From Bacteroidota bacterium (GTDB taxonomy: Bacteria; Bacteroidota; Bacteroidia; Cytophagales; Cyclobacteriaceae): a DNA stretch of 64,000 bases. The notes below the pieces were generated by a model that ran no database searches, was not told the origin of the DNA, and saw nothing but the letters and a program-made list of their open reading frames with translations. The DNA lies in the NCBI GenBank assembly GCA_023417785.1, contig JAEZEH010000137.1:1-64000 (forward strand). The letters are read 5' to 3'. Shown piece by piece: positions 1 to 8,127 of the stretch; the first letter of the stretch is position 1; every line of letters begins with the position of its first letter. The position numbers and the translations under genes are program-made.

Positions 1-800
1 AGATTCTCTTTGATTATTTTTCTGAAGACCGCGCTACGGCGGTACTCCGGCGTAAGAAATTCATTCCAAATTTGATCCCAATCGCTTTGTTTCGACATTA
101 CGAAAGCCAACTCTTCAAAATTTCCGAGGTCGACCTCCTGACGTTTGATGGGCAAACTCTTCCGAACGACACCTACATATTCAGTGAAATCCAGAATTGA
201 AAAGATCCGCGGATTGGTCGACAGATTTTTAATAACGCTTTCGCTTGACGATGTGTAAGTAACCTTGAGTTCGGGATAATACTTCTTTCGAATATTTTCG
301 ATATGCGTCACGTGTGTACTTCCGCTGATAACCTCGGCGGTGAACCCCGAATAAGCTCGTGACAGTTCCGACAGATCGCGCAACGCTGGGGCTTTATCAT
401 TTGTGAGAAACACCAACGGGGTGGTCATGTAGGGTGGAGTGAACTTGAAGGTTTTTTTCCGTTCTTCCGTAATGCTTGTATTGGTAACTCCGAGAATGTT
501 CGGTGTTTGTTGAACAATTTTTAAAAAGTTCGAAAAGTCCTTTTCTTTTGCAGCGTAAACCACGCTGACGTCCTTGCCATGTTTTTCCTTTACAAACTTT
601 GTGAATTCTGTAAGCAGGTCAACACAAACGCCTTTCACAGCTGCACCATCCTGCTGAATTAGTCCCGGTTGTTCATAGTATACAACGGTAAGCGTGCCGT
701 TTCCGGAAGTCCGGATCTTTTCCCAACTATCGCCCTTAAGCTGGGCAGAGGCGGGCACGATCAAAACAAGAAGGAAGAATGCAAGAAGTGTTCGATTCAT
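1..800 (-). CDS. Family 3 periplasmic solute-binding protein, C-terminus cut off by window edge
   Basis: The frame opens at ATG 800 and stays open to base 1, so only about 266 N-terminal residues are seen. Residues 1-20 form a Sec signal peptide (hydrophobic core LLAFFLLVLIVP, then ASAQ). The mature part has the pattern of SBP_bac_3 proteins: an early strand GTLTVVYYEQPG, a ligand-lobe segment GVCVDLLTEF, and SITEERKKTFKFTPPY, which matches the family's 'T.ER...F.F..PY' region. Such proteins bind amino acids or similar small solutes in the periplasm, or serve as sensor modules. No permease or ATPase is visible, so a transport role is inferred only from the family. The gene follows the sigma/membrane-protein pair on the same strand, 47 bases after the preceding stop, with a strong hairpin in the gap. 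A C-terminal fusion cannot be excluded because the end is missing. Confidence 0.8.
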   Translation of the reverse strand, partial: MNRTLLAFFLLVLIVPASAQLKGDSWEKIRTSGNGTLTVVYYEQPGLIQQDGAAVKGVCVDLLTEFTKFVKEKHGKDVSVVYAAKEKDFSNFLKIVQQTPNILGVTNTSITEERKKTFKFTPPYMTTPLVFLTNDKAPALRDLSELSRAYSGFTAEVISGSTHVTHIENIRKKYYPELKVTYTSSSESVIKNLSTNPRIFSILDFTEYVGVVRKSLPIKRQEVDLGNFEELAFVMSKQSDWDQIWNEFLTPEYRRSAVFRKIIKEN

Positions 801-809
801 AGGATTAAC

Positions 810-830
810 GTTATTGCAAAATGCAATAAC
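810..830. repeat. Perfect 9-bp hairpin upstream of the solute-binding protein gene
   Basis: GTTATTGCA, three A, then TGCAATAAC gives a perfect 9-bp inverted repeat with a 3-base loop. It lies between the stop of the small membrane protein gene (848) and the ATG of the solute-binding protein (800). No T-run follows on the minus strand, so it is a poor intrinsic terminator. An operator or an RNA leader hairpin fits better. Confidence 0.6.
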
Positions 831-847
831 ATTGTTATCCATAATCC

Positions 848-1237
848 TCAAATCACATCTTTTTTTCGCATTAGTTGTTTATCAAGGACATTTATCATGA
901 TCACAAAACCAATTCCAAACAGGAACAGGCCCTTGAAATCACCTATAGCCTTCAAAAAACCAAGGTCCGGCCTGAATCCTGTCAATACTACAGAAACGAT
1001 GAGTCCAGCAACGAAAAGGACGCCACCGATGATTGCCATGACCAGATCAAATGATGATTTCCGGATTTCTTTTCGTTTTTCGAGCCTTAATATTACACGA
1101 TCAGCGAGCCCGGGCACCATATCACCTGAATGTTCTTTAGCCAATGCACTGAGCACCGCCTTATACGCTAGTTCGTCAGCACTTTCTCCGGCCTTCCCGC
1201 TGCCAATCTTATTCTGCATCTCTTCTTCGTAGTTCAT
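848..1237 (-). CDS. Small two-TM membrane protein coupled to ECF sigma factor (possible anti-sigma)
   Basis: The 129-residue product has a soluble N-terminal half (about residues 1-60) and two hydrophobic segments, about 63-86 (FDLVMAIIGGVLFVAGLIV) and 99-117 (GLFLFGIGFVIMI). Its ATG overlaps the stop of the upstream sigma-factor gene by four bases (ATGA at 1234-1237), so the two genes are translationally coupled. That arrangement, a cytoplasmic domain followed by membrane segments and encoded directly after an ECF sigma gene, is typical of anti-sigma factors. However, I see no zinc-finger (H..C..C) anti-sigma motif and recognise no named family. The anti-sigma role is therefore inferred from position only. 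Confidence 0.72.
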   Translation of the reverse strand: MNYEEEMQNKIGSGKAGESADELAYKAVLSALAKEHSGDMVPGLADRVILRLEKRKEIRKSSFDLVMAIIGGVLFVAGLIVSVVLTGFRPDLGFLKAIGDFKGLFLFGIGFVIMINVLDKQLMRKKDVI

Positions 1238-1806
1238 AATCCTGGTTCTTTAACCATTCTCGATTTAACCTTTTCTTTCAATAAGTTCCGTGCCCGAAAC
1301 AAATAATTCTTTACTGTTCCTTCTGGCATCCCGGTGATTTCACCAATCTCCTGATAATTCATGTTCTCCAGGTGAAACAATGTGAGAACAAGCCTGTACT
1401 GGTCCGGGAGTTGTCCAACTAGTCTTAGCACGTACTCGTCCATATCCCTTTCCTCTACCAGCTTCTCCGGATCATCGCTACTTAGAAAGTACGCGGTGAA
1501 GCTTTCCTCCCCAGGAATGTCTGTCCATTGCATTCGGTTCTTACGCATCGCATTGATGGCGTGACGGTAAGCAATTGTCGCAATCCAGGTCGATAGCTTT
1601 GATTGAAAATTGAATTCCTTAAGCTTATCAAACACCTTCAGAAAAACGTCCTGAGAAATCTCTTCCTGCTCTTCCTTGTTCTTTATCAGCCTGGCGATCA
1701 TGTGAACAACCAGCCGCTCATGTTGTGTGATAAGCGTTCTAAAAGCATGCATGTTGCCTGCAATAATCTGGGACACCAGTTTCTTATCATCAACCATGTG
1801 GTTCAT
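1234..1806 (-). CDS. ECF-subfamily RNA polymerase sigma-70 factor
   Basis: The 190-residue product has the two-domain ECF layout. Region 2 spans about residues 25-95 (HERLVVHMIARLI, then SQDVFLKVFDKL, WIATIAYRHAIN). Region 4 spans about 133-182 (LPDQYRLVLTLFHLE, MNYQEIGEITGMPEGTVK, LFRARNLL), with a helix-turn-helix for the -35 element. Two in-frame starts exist: ATG 1806 and ATG 1797. The second (MVDDKKLVSQIIAGN) gives the more usual ECF N-terminus. The stop overlaps the downstream membrane-protein start by four bases. The upstream intergenic region holds an 11-bp inverted repeat that looks like paired ECF -35 elements, so autoregulation is plausible. The regulon cannot be read from the sequence beyond the divergent gene at 1945. 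Confidence 0.95.
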   Translation of the reverse strand: MNHMVDDKKLVSQIIAGNMHAFRTLITQHERLVVHMIARLIKNKEEQEEISQDVFLKVFDKLKEFNFQSKLSTWIATIAYRHAINAMRKNRMQWTDIPGEESFTAYFLSSDDPEKLVEERDMDEYVLRLVGQLPDQYRLVLTLFHLENMNYQEIGEITGMPEGTVKNYLFRARNLLKEKVKSRMVKEPGL

Positions 1807-1808
1807 TT

Positions 1809-1898
1809 GACGCCCATACCGGAATCAATGTTGCAGCTTCCCATAAAAAGATTTCACAAACTTTCCGGCCCGCTGCAACATTCCAGTGAATGGTCGTG
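1809..1898. promoter_or_regulatory. Candidate divergent ECF-type promoters built on an 11-bp inverted repeat
   Basis: AATGTTGCAGC (1827-1837) and GCTGCAACATT (1872-1882) are perfect inverted copies. Read outward, each supplies TGCAAC, which resembles the AAC-containing -35 of ECF promoters. On the minus strand, CGTC (1812-1809) follows 17 bases later. On the plus strand, CGTG (1895-1898) follows 15 bases later. The plus-strand site would leave a leader of about 40 bases before ATG 1945. The minus-strand start point would fall at or just inside the first sigma ATG, which would favour the ATG at 1797. The promoter role is inferred; the repeat is directly seen. Confidence 0.5.
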
Positions 1899-1944
1899 TC
1901 ATACGGCACAAATAAAATTACGTAATACATTAAACATTAAAAAT

Positions 1945-2295
1945 ATGAATAGCTTTTTCAATGTACTTATGCCCGTGGCGATTCTTGGTTCCCTGGGTAC
2001 AAGCCTGTACTTCTTCACGAAAGTTCTCACCGACTACATTCTTAAGAAAAAAATGATTGAAAAGGGATTTGTCAATGAAGAAAGCCAGTCCATCTTCAAG
2101 AAATACGGCAGGGAGGAAAACCGTAATTCATCCTTGAAGTGGGGGTTGATTATCCTGTCTGCCGGTATCGGATTGATTATTATTGACTCTCTGGACGTGC
2201 ACCCTGATACTACGCTTCCATACGGAATCTTTGCTGTCGCTACTTCGATAGGCTACCTTGTGTACTACTATATGATGAAGCGGGAGGCGAACTAA
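1945..2295 (+). CDS. Small membrane protein, DUF6249-like, divergent from the sigma factor
   Basis: I choose ATG 1945, giving 116 residues, because upstream in-frame codons run back through the sigma gene on the other strand and are not protein-like. Three hydrophobic stretches are visible, at about residues 3-25, 59-76 and 86-104. Between the first two lies a charged cytoplasmic-type segment (ILKKKMIEKG, ending QSIFKKYGREENR). The hydrophobic start followed by '..K..MIEKG' recalls DUF6249 membrane proteins, which are common next to ECF sigma genes in Bacteroidota. It is transcribed divergently from the sigma factor, behind a candidate ECF promoter, and may be a target of that sigma factor. 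The function is unknown. Confidence 0.75.
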   Translation: MNSFFNVLMPVAILGSLGTSLYFFTKVLTDYILKKKMIEKGFVNEESQSIFKKYGREENRNSSLKWGLIILSAGIGLIIIDSLDVHPDTTLPYGIFAVATSIGYLVYYYMMKREAN

Positions 2296-2331
2296 TTCCA
2301 CTCCCCTTTAAGTTTCTAACCTCCCTTTTTT

Positions 2332-4755
2332 ATGCTAAAAAATTACGTTCTGGTTGCAATCCGCAACCTTACCAAACACCGCTTTTTCTCAGCGATAAAC
2401 ATTTTCGGCCTGGCAATCAGCATGTCTGTTTGCCTGGGAATAATGATGCTGGTAGCCGATCAGTTGCAATACGATCGCCATAATTCCAAACGCGATCGGA
2501 TCTACCGGATCACAACGGACTATTTGAACAGCAACGGTTCCCCCGGAAAAAATCCGTATGCCACGGCTCCGCTAGCTGTCGGGCCGACGCTAAAGAATGA
2601 CTTTACGGGAGTGGAGAAAGCTGTGCGCATTCGACGAGGTTTTGGAAATGGATGGATTCAATTCGAACAGGATCTCAGTATTCCCCTCAGCGGTTTCTTT
2701 GTCGACCCGGAAATTCTTGACGTTTTTGAACTGGAGCTTCAATTCGGCAACCCTGTGACTGCACTGAAGGAACCATATTCAGTGGTGTTAACCCGTAGGG
2801 CTGCGGATAAGCTTTTCAGTCAGGAGAATCCAATTGGTGAAGTCATCAAGGTGGGCAAAGTCGGCGAATATAAAGTGACCGGTGTATTAAAGGCCAATAA
2901 CACAAAATCCCATATTGTCTACGAAGCGCTGGCATCTTACTCAACCCTTGCGAGCCTTGAAGCAAATAATATCATGTCGAAATACGACAACGGCTGGGGA
3001 AGCTTCACTGCCGGATGGGTCTACGTATTATTGGCTCCCGACGTCAACAAAACACAGATTAACAAACACCTCGACAAAATCGCGGCGGTCAACAAGCCCG
3101 ATTTAGACTTGTCCAATGAACAGCGATTATACAAATTTGATTTACAATCTTTAACAGCCATTACGCCCGGGCCGTTTATCAACAATCCTATCGGGCCGTT
3201 TATGCCGAAAATTTTTGTATACTTCTTTGGTGGCCTTGCTATGATCGTAATGATCACCTCCTGTTTCAATTATACTAATCTGAGCATCGCAAGATCGCTT
3301 TCACGGGCAAAGGAGATTGGTGTGCGAAAAGTGAATGGAGCCAACAGGTTTCAGATATTTCTGCAGTTCATCGCCGAAGCTATAATATTGGCATTAATAG
3401 CGTTGGGCTTCGCCCTGGTATTGTTGATTGTCGTAAAACCGTTCCTGTTGAATCTTACTCTCGCCCAAGTGCTGAAATGGGACCTTGAAGGAAACGTGTT
3501 GGTTTACGCAGCCTTCATTGGATTCAGCCTCTTCGTTGGATTGATGGCCGGATTTTTTCCAGCCGTTATTCTATCAAGGTTCGAGCCCATCCGAGTGCTG
3601 AAGAAAATCGGATCCGTAAAACTATTCTCGAAACTGACCTTGCGCAAGAGCTTACTGGTATTCCAGTTTTGCCTGTCTCTGATTTTTATAATATCAGTCC
3701 TTGTTGTTTACAATCAGCTCACCCTCTTCATGCAGGCGGATCACGGCTTCGATATGTCAAACAAGTTTGTTGTTAAGCTTAATAGCACTTCTTACGAGAA
3801 CCTGAAAAGAGAACTCGAAGGGTATAGTAGTATTCTAACTACGGCAGGGGCTTCACACGTTCCGGCCGCGGGTATGGTTCGTGGCGAAGGGTACAAAAGA
3901 AATCCGACAGATCCTGAATTCATCATGCTTGACTATTATGATGTCGATCAAGATTACCTCGCAAACATGTCGATAGACCTTGTGGCAGGGCGTAACTTTG
4001 AGGCGTCTGCCGGCGAGAGCAACAGGAATTTCATTCTGCTGAATCAACAGGCGCTTAAAGTGCTTTCGTTTGAAAGTCCCTATGATGCCATTGGGGAAAT
4101 TATCATTGCCTCGGAAGATTCGTTAAGATATGAAGTCATCGGTGTGGTGGAAGACTATAATCATGAAATACTGGTGAGCAAGATCGGCCCCATGGCGCTC
4201 CGCTACAGACCGGAGGCGTTTAGCATCGTTCAGGTTCAGTTTACCGGTGCCCCTGGCATGGCAGCCGCTGAGATAGAAAAAGCATGGACCAGGGTGAACC
4301 CCAATCAAAAAATAGACTACAACGACTTCGAGGATGAAGTGAGAGGGTTTTATAAAATCGTGTTCGGGGATTTCGTTGCAATAATAGGGGTGATCTCATT
4401 CATGGCAGTGGTGATCTCATGCCTTGGTTTATTAGGCATGGCCACCTATGCTATCGAAACGCGAATGAAAGAAATTTCCATTCGCAAAATTCTCGGTTCT
4501 ACCGACAAATCGTTGATACTTCTGTTATCCAGGGGTTTCTTTTTTCTCTTAGTAATAGCCATTTTGCTGGCAGTTCCCGCGGCGTGGGTTATCAATAATC
4601 TATGGTTGCAGAATCTCGCATACCGGACCGATGTTTCCATTGGCGTTATCAGTCTGGCCGTCCTGATGATCCTCGTTCTCGGAGCAATTACCATCGGCTC
4701 GCAGACGCTGAGAGCGGCGTATAGTAATCCCGTGGAAAATCTGAAGAACGAGTAA
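2332..4755 (+). CDS. FtsX/MacB-type ABC transporter permease
   Basis: The 807-residue protein has the duplicated layout of large Bacteroidota permeases of the MacB/FtsX type. A first TM helix (about 20-42) with the typical start RNLTKHRFFSAINIFGLAIS leads into a periplasmic MacB-like core domain (about 45-285). An FtsX core of three TM helices follows (about 287-405), containing ARAKEIGVRKVNGA-like coupling residues (SRAKEIGVRKVNGA). The second half repeats this: a TM helix near 435-460, a second periplasmic domain, and a final FtsX core (about 680-800) with MKEISIRKILGS. These proteins usually work with a separate ATPase in lipid, lipoprotein or peptide export. No ATPase gene is adjacent, so the partner lies elsewhere. 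It begins 36 bases after the DUF6249-like gene and may share its transcript. Confidence 0.93.
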   Translation: MLKNYVLVAIRNLTKHRFFSAINIFGLAISMSVCLGIMMLVADQLQYDRHNSKRDRIYRITTDYLNSNGSPGKNPYATAPLAVGPTLKNDFTGVEKAVRIRRGFGNGWIQFEQDLSIPLSGFFVDPEILDVFELELQFGNPVTALKEPYSVVLTRRAADKLFSQENPIGEVIKVGKVGEYKVTGVLKANNTKSHIVYEALASYSTLASLEANNIMSKYDNGWGSFTAGWVYVLLAPDVNKTQINKHLDKIAAVNKPDLDLSNEQRLYKFDLQSLTAITPGPFINNPIGPFMPKIFVYFFGGLAMIVMITSCFNYTNLSIARSLSRAKEIGVRKVNGANRFQIFLQFIAEAIILALIALGFALVLLIVVKPFLLNLTLAQVLKWDLEGNVLVYAAFIGFSLFVGLMAGFFPAVILSRFEPIRVLKKIGSVKLFSKLTLRKSLLVFQFCLSLIFIISVLVVYNQLTLFMQADHGFDMSNKFVVKLNSTSYENLKRELEGYSSILTTAGASHVPAAGMVRGEGYKRNPTDPEFIMLDYYDVDQDYLANMSIDLVAGRNFEASAGESNRNFILLNQQALKVLSFESPYDAIGEIIIASEDSLRYEVIGVVEDYNHEILVSKIGPMALRYRPEAFSIVQVQFTGAPGMAAAEIEKAWTRVNPNQKIDYNDFEDEVRGFYKIVFGDFVAIIGVISFMAVVISCLGLLGMATYAIETRMKEISIRKILGSTDKSLILLLSRGFFFLLVIAILLAVPAAWVINNLWLQNLAYRTDVSIGVISLAVLMILVLGAITIGSQTLRAAYSNPVENLKNE

Positions 4756-4769
4756 CTACATGCAGTTGG

Positions 4770-4796
4770 AGGGCACGTCATGGCGTGCCTTCTTCC
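4770..4796. terminator. Hairpin between convergent permease and flavoprotein genes
   Basis: GGCACG (4772-4777), a six-base loop, then CGTGCC (4784-4789), extended by a G-T and an A-T pair, sits between the two convergent stops and overlaps the last codon of the minus-strand gene. The following plus-strand sequence is only moderately T-rich, so termination is probable but not strong. Confidence 0.45.
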
Positions 4797-6058
4797 TGAT
4801 TCTGGCCCTGCGCAAGATCAGATGCAATTGCGTGGGCGGCAAGATACCCGGTCGTCCAGGCCGCCTGAAAATTGAAGCCTCCCGTTTCTCCATCGATGTC
4901 GAGCACTTCTCCCGCGAAAAATAGTCCCTTCACAAGTCTGCTTTCCATTCGCTCCGAATCTATTTCACTTAATGGCACACCGCCACAGGTCACAAACTCT
5001 TCCTTGTACGTTGTTTTACCCGCCATATCGAAAGGACAACGGATTAAAAACTCGATCAATCGATTCATACTTTTTTTTGGGAGTTCCGACCAGATCTTAG
5101 CTTCTGGAATTTCTGCCAGCGCGCAGAGCCTGTTCCACAGACGGATCGGAATTCCGAAAAGTGCATTTCCTGTAATGGACTGTTTTCCTCTTAAGCGTCG
5201 ATGGTCGTCCAGCGTGCTTCTGATTTCTTCTTCAGAAATACCACCACACCAGTTGACGTAAACGCGAAATTTATAGGCCGATGCATGAAGATATTCCGCG
5301 GCCCAGGCCGAAAGCTTGATTACTGCCGGGCCGCTCAATCCCCAGTGTGTGATTAAGACGGGGCCTTGCTGCGATATTCGCGTTCCTTCGATTCGAACGG
5401 TAGCGTCCCTGACGGCAAGCCCCATCAGGTCGGTGAAGCCTTTTGTAGCATCATTGAATGTAAAGAGTGAAGGTATCGGCTTTTTAATCGCGTGACCCAG
5501 ATCCGAAATGAATTGATATGCCGGAAGATTGGGATTTCCTCCCGTGGCGATAAGAATTCTTCGGGCACGAAACTCCCTGGAGGTAATCGTGGTGAGGCAA
5601 AACTCAGGTGCCACTCCCTCGATCCGGGTTACTGCTTCGCCCATTTGTATTCGAATGCCAAATCGTGACGCTTCCTGCAGAAAACAATTGACGATCGTTT
5701 GGGAATCGTTCGTTACCGGGAACATTCGTCCGTCTTCCTCAGCATGGACATTCACGCCGCGCTCCTGAAGCCAGCGAACCATGTCACCCGAATGGAAATG
5801 CCGAAACAGATTCTTCAGGTGCCGGGCTCCACGCGGATAGTGCCCAGCCAGCGCGCGGGGCTCGAAACAATTGTGCGTCACGTTGCAACGGCCACCGCCG
5901 GATACCTTTACTTTGCCCAGGACTTTATTGGACTTTTCAAGAATTGTAATCCGGAGCTTCGGATTTTGCCTCGCAATTTCAAGGGCGCAGAAGAAACCTG
6001 CCGCGCCTCCTCCGACCACGATGACGTCGAAGCGTTGTTCTATATCGTCTTTCAGCAT
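4778..6058 (-). CDS. HI0933/YhiN-family FAD-dependent flavoprotein
   Basis: The 426-residue protein starts with an FAD dinucleotide-binding motif, VIVVGGGAAGFFCALEIA (about residues 12-30). It carries the diagnostic SGGGRCNVTH (about 52-61) of the HI0933-like/aminoacetone-oxidase-family flavoproteins and ends with a second FAD contact, DIDGETGGFNFQAAW (about 392-406), followed by TGYLAAHAIA. Length and motif order agree with the family. The physiological substrate of this family is not established. It converges on the permease gene and is divergent from the LAB_N gene. Confidence 0.92.
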   Translation of the reverse strand: MLKDDIEQRFDVIVVGGGAAGFFCALEIARQNPKLRITILEKSNKVLGKVKVSGGGRCNVTHNCFEPRALAGHYPRGARHLKNLFRHFHSGDMVRWLQERGVNVHAEEDGRMFPVTNDSQTIVNCFLQEASRFGIRIQMGEAVTRIEGVAPEFCLTTITSREFRARRILIATGGNPNLPAYQFISDLGHAIKKPIPSLFTFNDATKGFTDLMGLAVRDATVRIEGTRISQQGPVLITHWGLSGPAVIKLSAWAAEYLHASAYKFRVYVNWCGGISEEEIRSTLDDHRRLRGKQSITGNALFGIPIRLWNRLCALAEIPEAKIWSELPKKSMNRLIEFLIRCPFDMAGKTTYKEEFVTCGGVPLSEIDSERMESRLVKGLFFAGEVLDIDGETGGFNFQAAWTTGYLAAHAIASDLAQGQNQEEGTP

Positions 6059-6117
6059 CTTTTTCGTTTCCGAAATGGCACTTTTACCACGCGAGGAGGA
6101 GCCATACGCCGCTGCCG

Positions 6118-6852
6118 TTGTTTCGGCCGTCGTGGAACCTTCTCATCCCGAAATTTAGTTTCCTTTGCATACTAAAAACAGTTCTGTTGGATAATCTCGC
6201 CATCTATGCACTCGGCTTTCTCGGACAAGCGCTTTTCGGTGCAAGGTTAGTGGTACAATTATTCCAGTCCGAGAAGCAGAAAAAAGTCGTCTCGCCCGTT
6301 ATTTTCTGGCAACTAAGCCTCGCGGCTTCATTTCTCTTCCTGATTTACGGCATTATCCGTGAGGATGCGGTGATAATTGTGGGTCAAACACTCAGCTACT
6401 TTATCTACATCCGGAATCTCCAGCTCAAACACGCCTGGAAGCCTGTTCCATTCCTGCTCAGGGTCTTATTGGTTCTTCTTCCTTTTTTCGTCATCGGTTT
6501 CGCTGCTTCAACCATCCCGCTTGAAGGATGGCAAGCACATTCTATGGATCTGATACATCCGATTATGATACTCGGTGCCATCGGGCAGCTGGCCCTCAAC
6601 CTCCGGTTCGTGTATCAATGGTATTATTCGGAGAAATTCAAGACTTCGCTTCTGCCTCTGGGGTTCTGGCACATAAGCACGTGGGCCTCAGTGCTTGTTA
6701 TTATATATTCCGTATTCCATCCAATTCACGGCTGGGATCCCGTTCTTCTGGTTTCACAGAGCCTTGGAATTATTGTCTATGCACGAAATATTGTCATTTA
6801 CAGACGATCAATGGAGACAAGTTCTCCGGATTCGGTGCAGAATTACACCTAA
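6118..6852 (+). CDS. Membrane protein with two lipid-A-disaccharide-synthase N-terminal (LAB_N) domains
   Basis: The protein is mostly membrane-embedded and contains two copies of the LAB_N pattern. Copy 1 (about residues 30-100) has GFLGQALFGARLVVQ, SEKQKKVVSPVIFWQLS and LSYFIYIRNL. Copy 2 (about 150-225) has GAIGQLALNLRFVYQW, LPLGFWHIS and QSLGIIVYARNI. These resemble small standalone LAB_N proteins rather than LpxB itself; no glycosyltransferase domain is present. Such domains share features with PQ-loop-like membrane proteins; their activity is unknown. ATG 6118 gives 244 residues, but the first 20 or so look unlike the family, so a TTG start at 6187 is possible. The methyltransferase gene starts 11 bases downstream. 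Confidence 0.85.
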   Translation: MFRPSWNLLIPKFSFLCILKTVLLDNLAIYALGFLGQALFGARLVVQLFQSEKQKKVVSPVIFWQLSLAASFLFLIYGIIREDAVIIVGQTLSYFIYIRNLQLKHAWKPVPFLLRVLLVLLPFFVIGFAASTIPLEGWQAHSMDLIHPIMILGAIGQLALNLRFVYQWYYSEKFKTSLLPLGFWHISTWASVLVIIYSVFHPIHGWDPVLLVSQSLGIIVYARNIVIYRRSMETSSPDSVQNYT

Positions 6853-6863
6853 ACATTCGCTCT

Positions 6864-8102
6864 ATGATGACCGAAGCGAGAAATAGTGTGGAGTTAAAGT
6901 TTTACCGCGAGATTGCGGAGTCTACCGAAGTTGAAGCATTCCTGACTGAAAATGCGGGGGAAGAAGAATCCCGGTTGCTTCTCCGTCACAAGGAGGTGGC
7001 GGGTGTCCCCGTGTCGCTGGTGGTCAATCAAATTTCCGGCCGCCGCAAAGCGAAGTCGAAAATCCCGACATATGCCGAAGCCCCGGGTATCGTTTATCCA
7101 CCGGGGTTAAATCTGGAGCAGAGTTCTTCGGAAAAGACTGCGGACTTCAAGGCAAAAATTCTTGCGGAAGCTTCCGGGGCCACACGTCGTATGGCCGACC
7201 TGACCGGAGGGTTTGGCATCGACAGTTATTTCTTCGCAAAGACTTTTGATTCAGTCGAATATATAGAGCCCAACGAGGTGCTTTCATGGATAGCTCAGCA
7301 CAATCACAAGATTCTCGATACGCCGAATATCACGTACCATGGCCAAACTGCAGAACAGTTTCTTGATCAGGACATCGGTGTGTTCGACGCGGTGTATGTC
7401 GACCCCTCCAGGCGTCGAGATTCAGGAAAGGTTATTCGCCTCAGGGATTGCGATCCTGACATTGTGAATTTGCAGCCACGCATTTTTGAAATTGCCCCCC
7501 TGCTATTGATAAAAGCGTCTCCTCTTCTCGACATCACCGCCGGCCTTCGCGAGCTGTCGTGCGTCTGCCGTATTTACGTTGTTTCGGTCGATCAGGAATG
7601 CCGGGAGCTGCTTTTTCTTTGTCAGCAGGGCTTCGCCGGTGAGCCCCTCATTTCCACAATTCATCTGAATAAGGATCTTCGCGAAACCTTCGATTTCACA
7701 ACTCCGGACGAGAAATCGGCAGGTTTGTCATATGGCCCTGTATTAAAATACCTTTACGAACCTAACCCGTCAATTATGAAGGCGGGCGCATTCAGGAGCG
7801 TAGCACAAGCGTTTGGCATTGCGAAAATCCATGCAAATTCACATTTCTTCACATCAGACGTGCTTTTGACAGAGTTTCCCGGACGGATCTTTGAAGTGAT
7901 ATCGCGAATACCCGGGAACGGCCGGGACCTGGAAAGATTTTTACCAGGAAGAAAAGCGAATGTGGTTGTCAGGAATTACCCACTTTCCTCCGATCAGCTC
8001 AGGAAAAAACTCCGTTTGACGGATGGCGGATCCGATTATGTGATTGGAACTACCTCACTGGCCGATGGCAAACTCGTACTTCTTGCACATCGACACAAGT
8101 AG
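6864..8102 (+). CDS. Class I SAM-dependent methyltransferase with THUMP-like C-terminal domain
   Basis: I take ATG 6864 (412 residues), just after the preceding stop; upstream in-frame codons lie inside the LAB_N gene. A helical/ferredoxin-like N-terminal part (about 1-95) precedes a Rossmann methyltransferase core. The core has motif I MADLTGGFGIDSYFFA (about 108-123), an acidic strand-2 end (VEYIEPNEVL) and the catalytic-type motif VYVDPSRRR (about 174-182). A C-terminal THUMP-like domain ends in VIGTTSLADGKLV. This is the PG_1098-type family, related to RNA methyltransferases, so an RNA substrate is likely but unproven. It is probably co-transcribed with the LAB_N gene. Confidence 0.88.
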   Translation: MMTEARNSVELKFYREIAESTEVEAFLTENAGEEESRLLLRHKEVAGVPVSLVVNQISGRRKAKSKIPTYAEAPGIVYPPGLNLEQSSSEKTADFKAKILAEASGATRRMADLTGGFGIDSYFFAKTFDSVEYIEPNEVLSWIAQHNHKILDTPNITYHGQTAEQFLDQDIGVFDAVYVDPSRRRDSGKVIRLRDCDPDIVNLQPRIFEIAPLLLIKASPLLDITAGLRELSCVCRIYVVSVDQECRELLFLCQQGFAGEPLISTIHLNKDLRETFDFTTPDEKSAGLSYGPVLKYLYEPNPSIMKAGAFRSVAQAFGIAKIHANSHFFTSDVLLTEFPGRIFEVISRIPGNGRDLERFLPGRKANVVVRNYPLSSDQLRKKLRLTDGGSDYVIGTTSLADGKLVLLAHRHK

Positions 8103-8127
8103 CGACTCCTAATATATACACTCTATA

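Noticed and set aside
669..1232. 187-residue plus-strand frame across the sigma partner gene
   Set aside because: It overlaps two coherent minus-strand genes and has no recognisable domain; the minus-strand reading is better supported.
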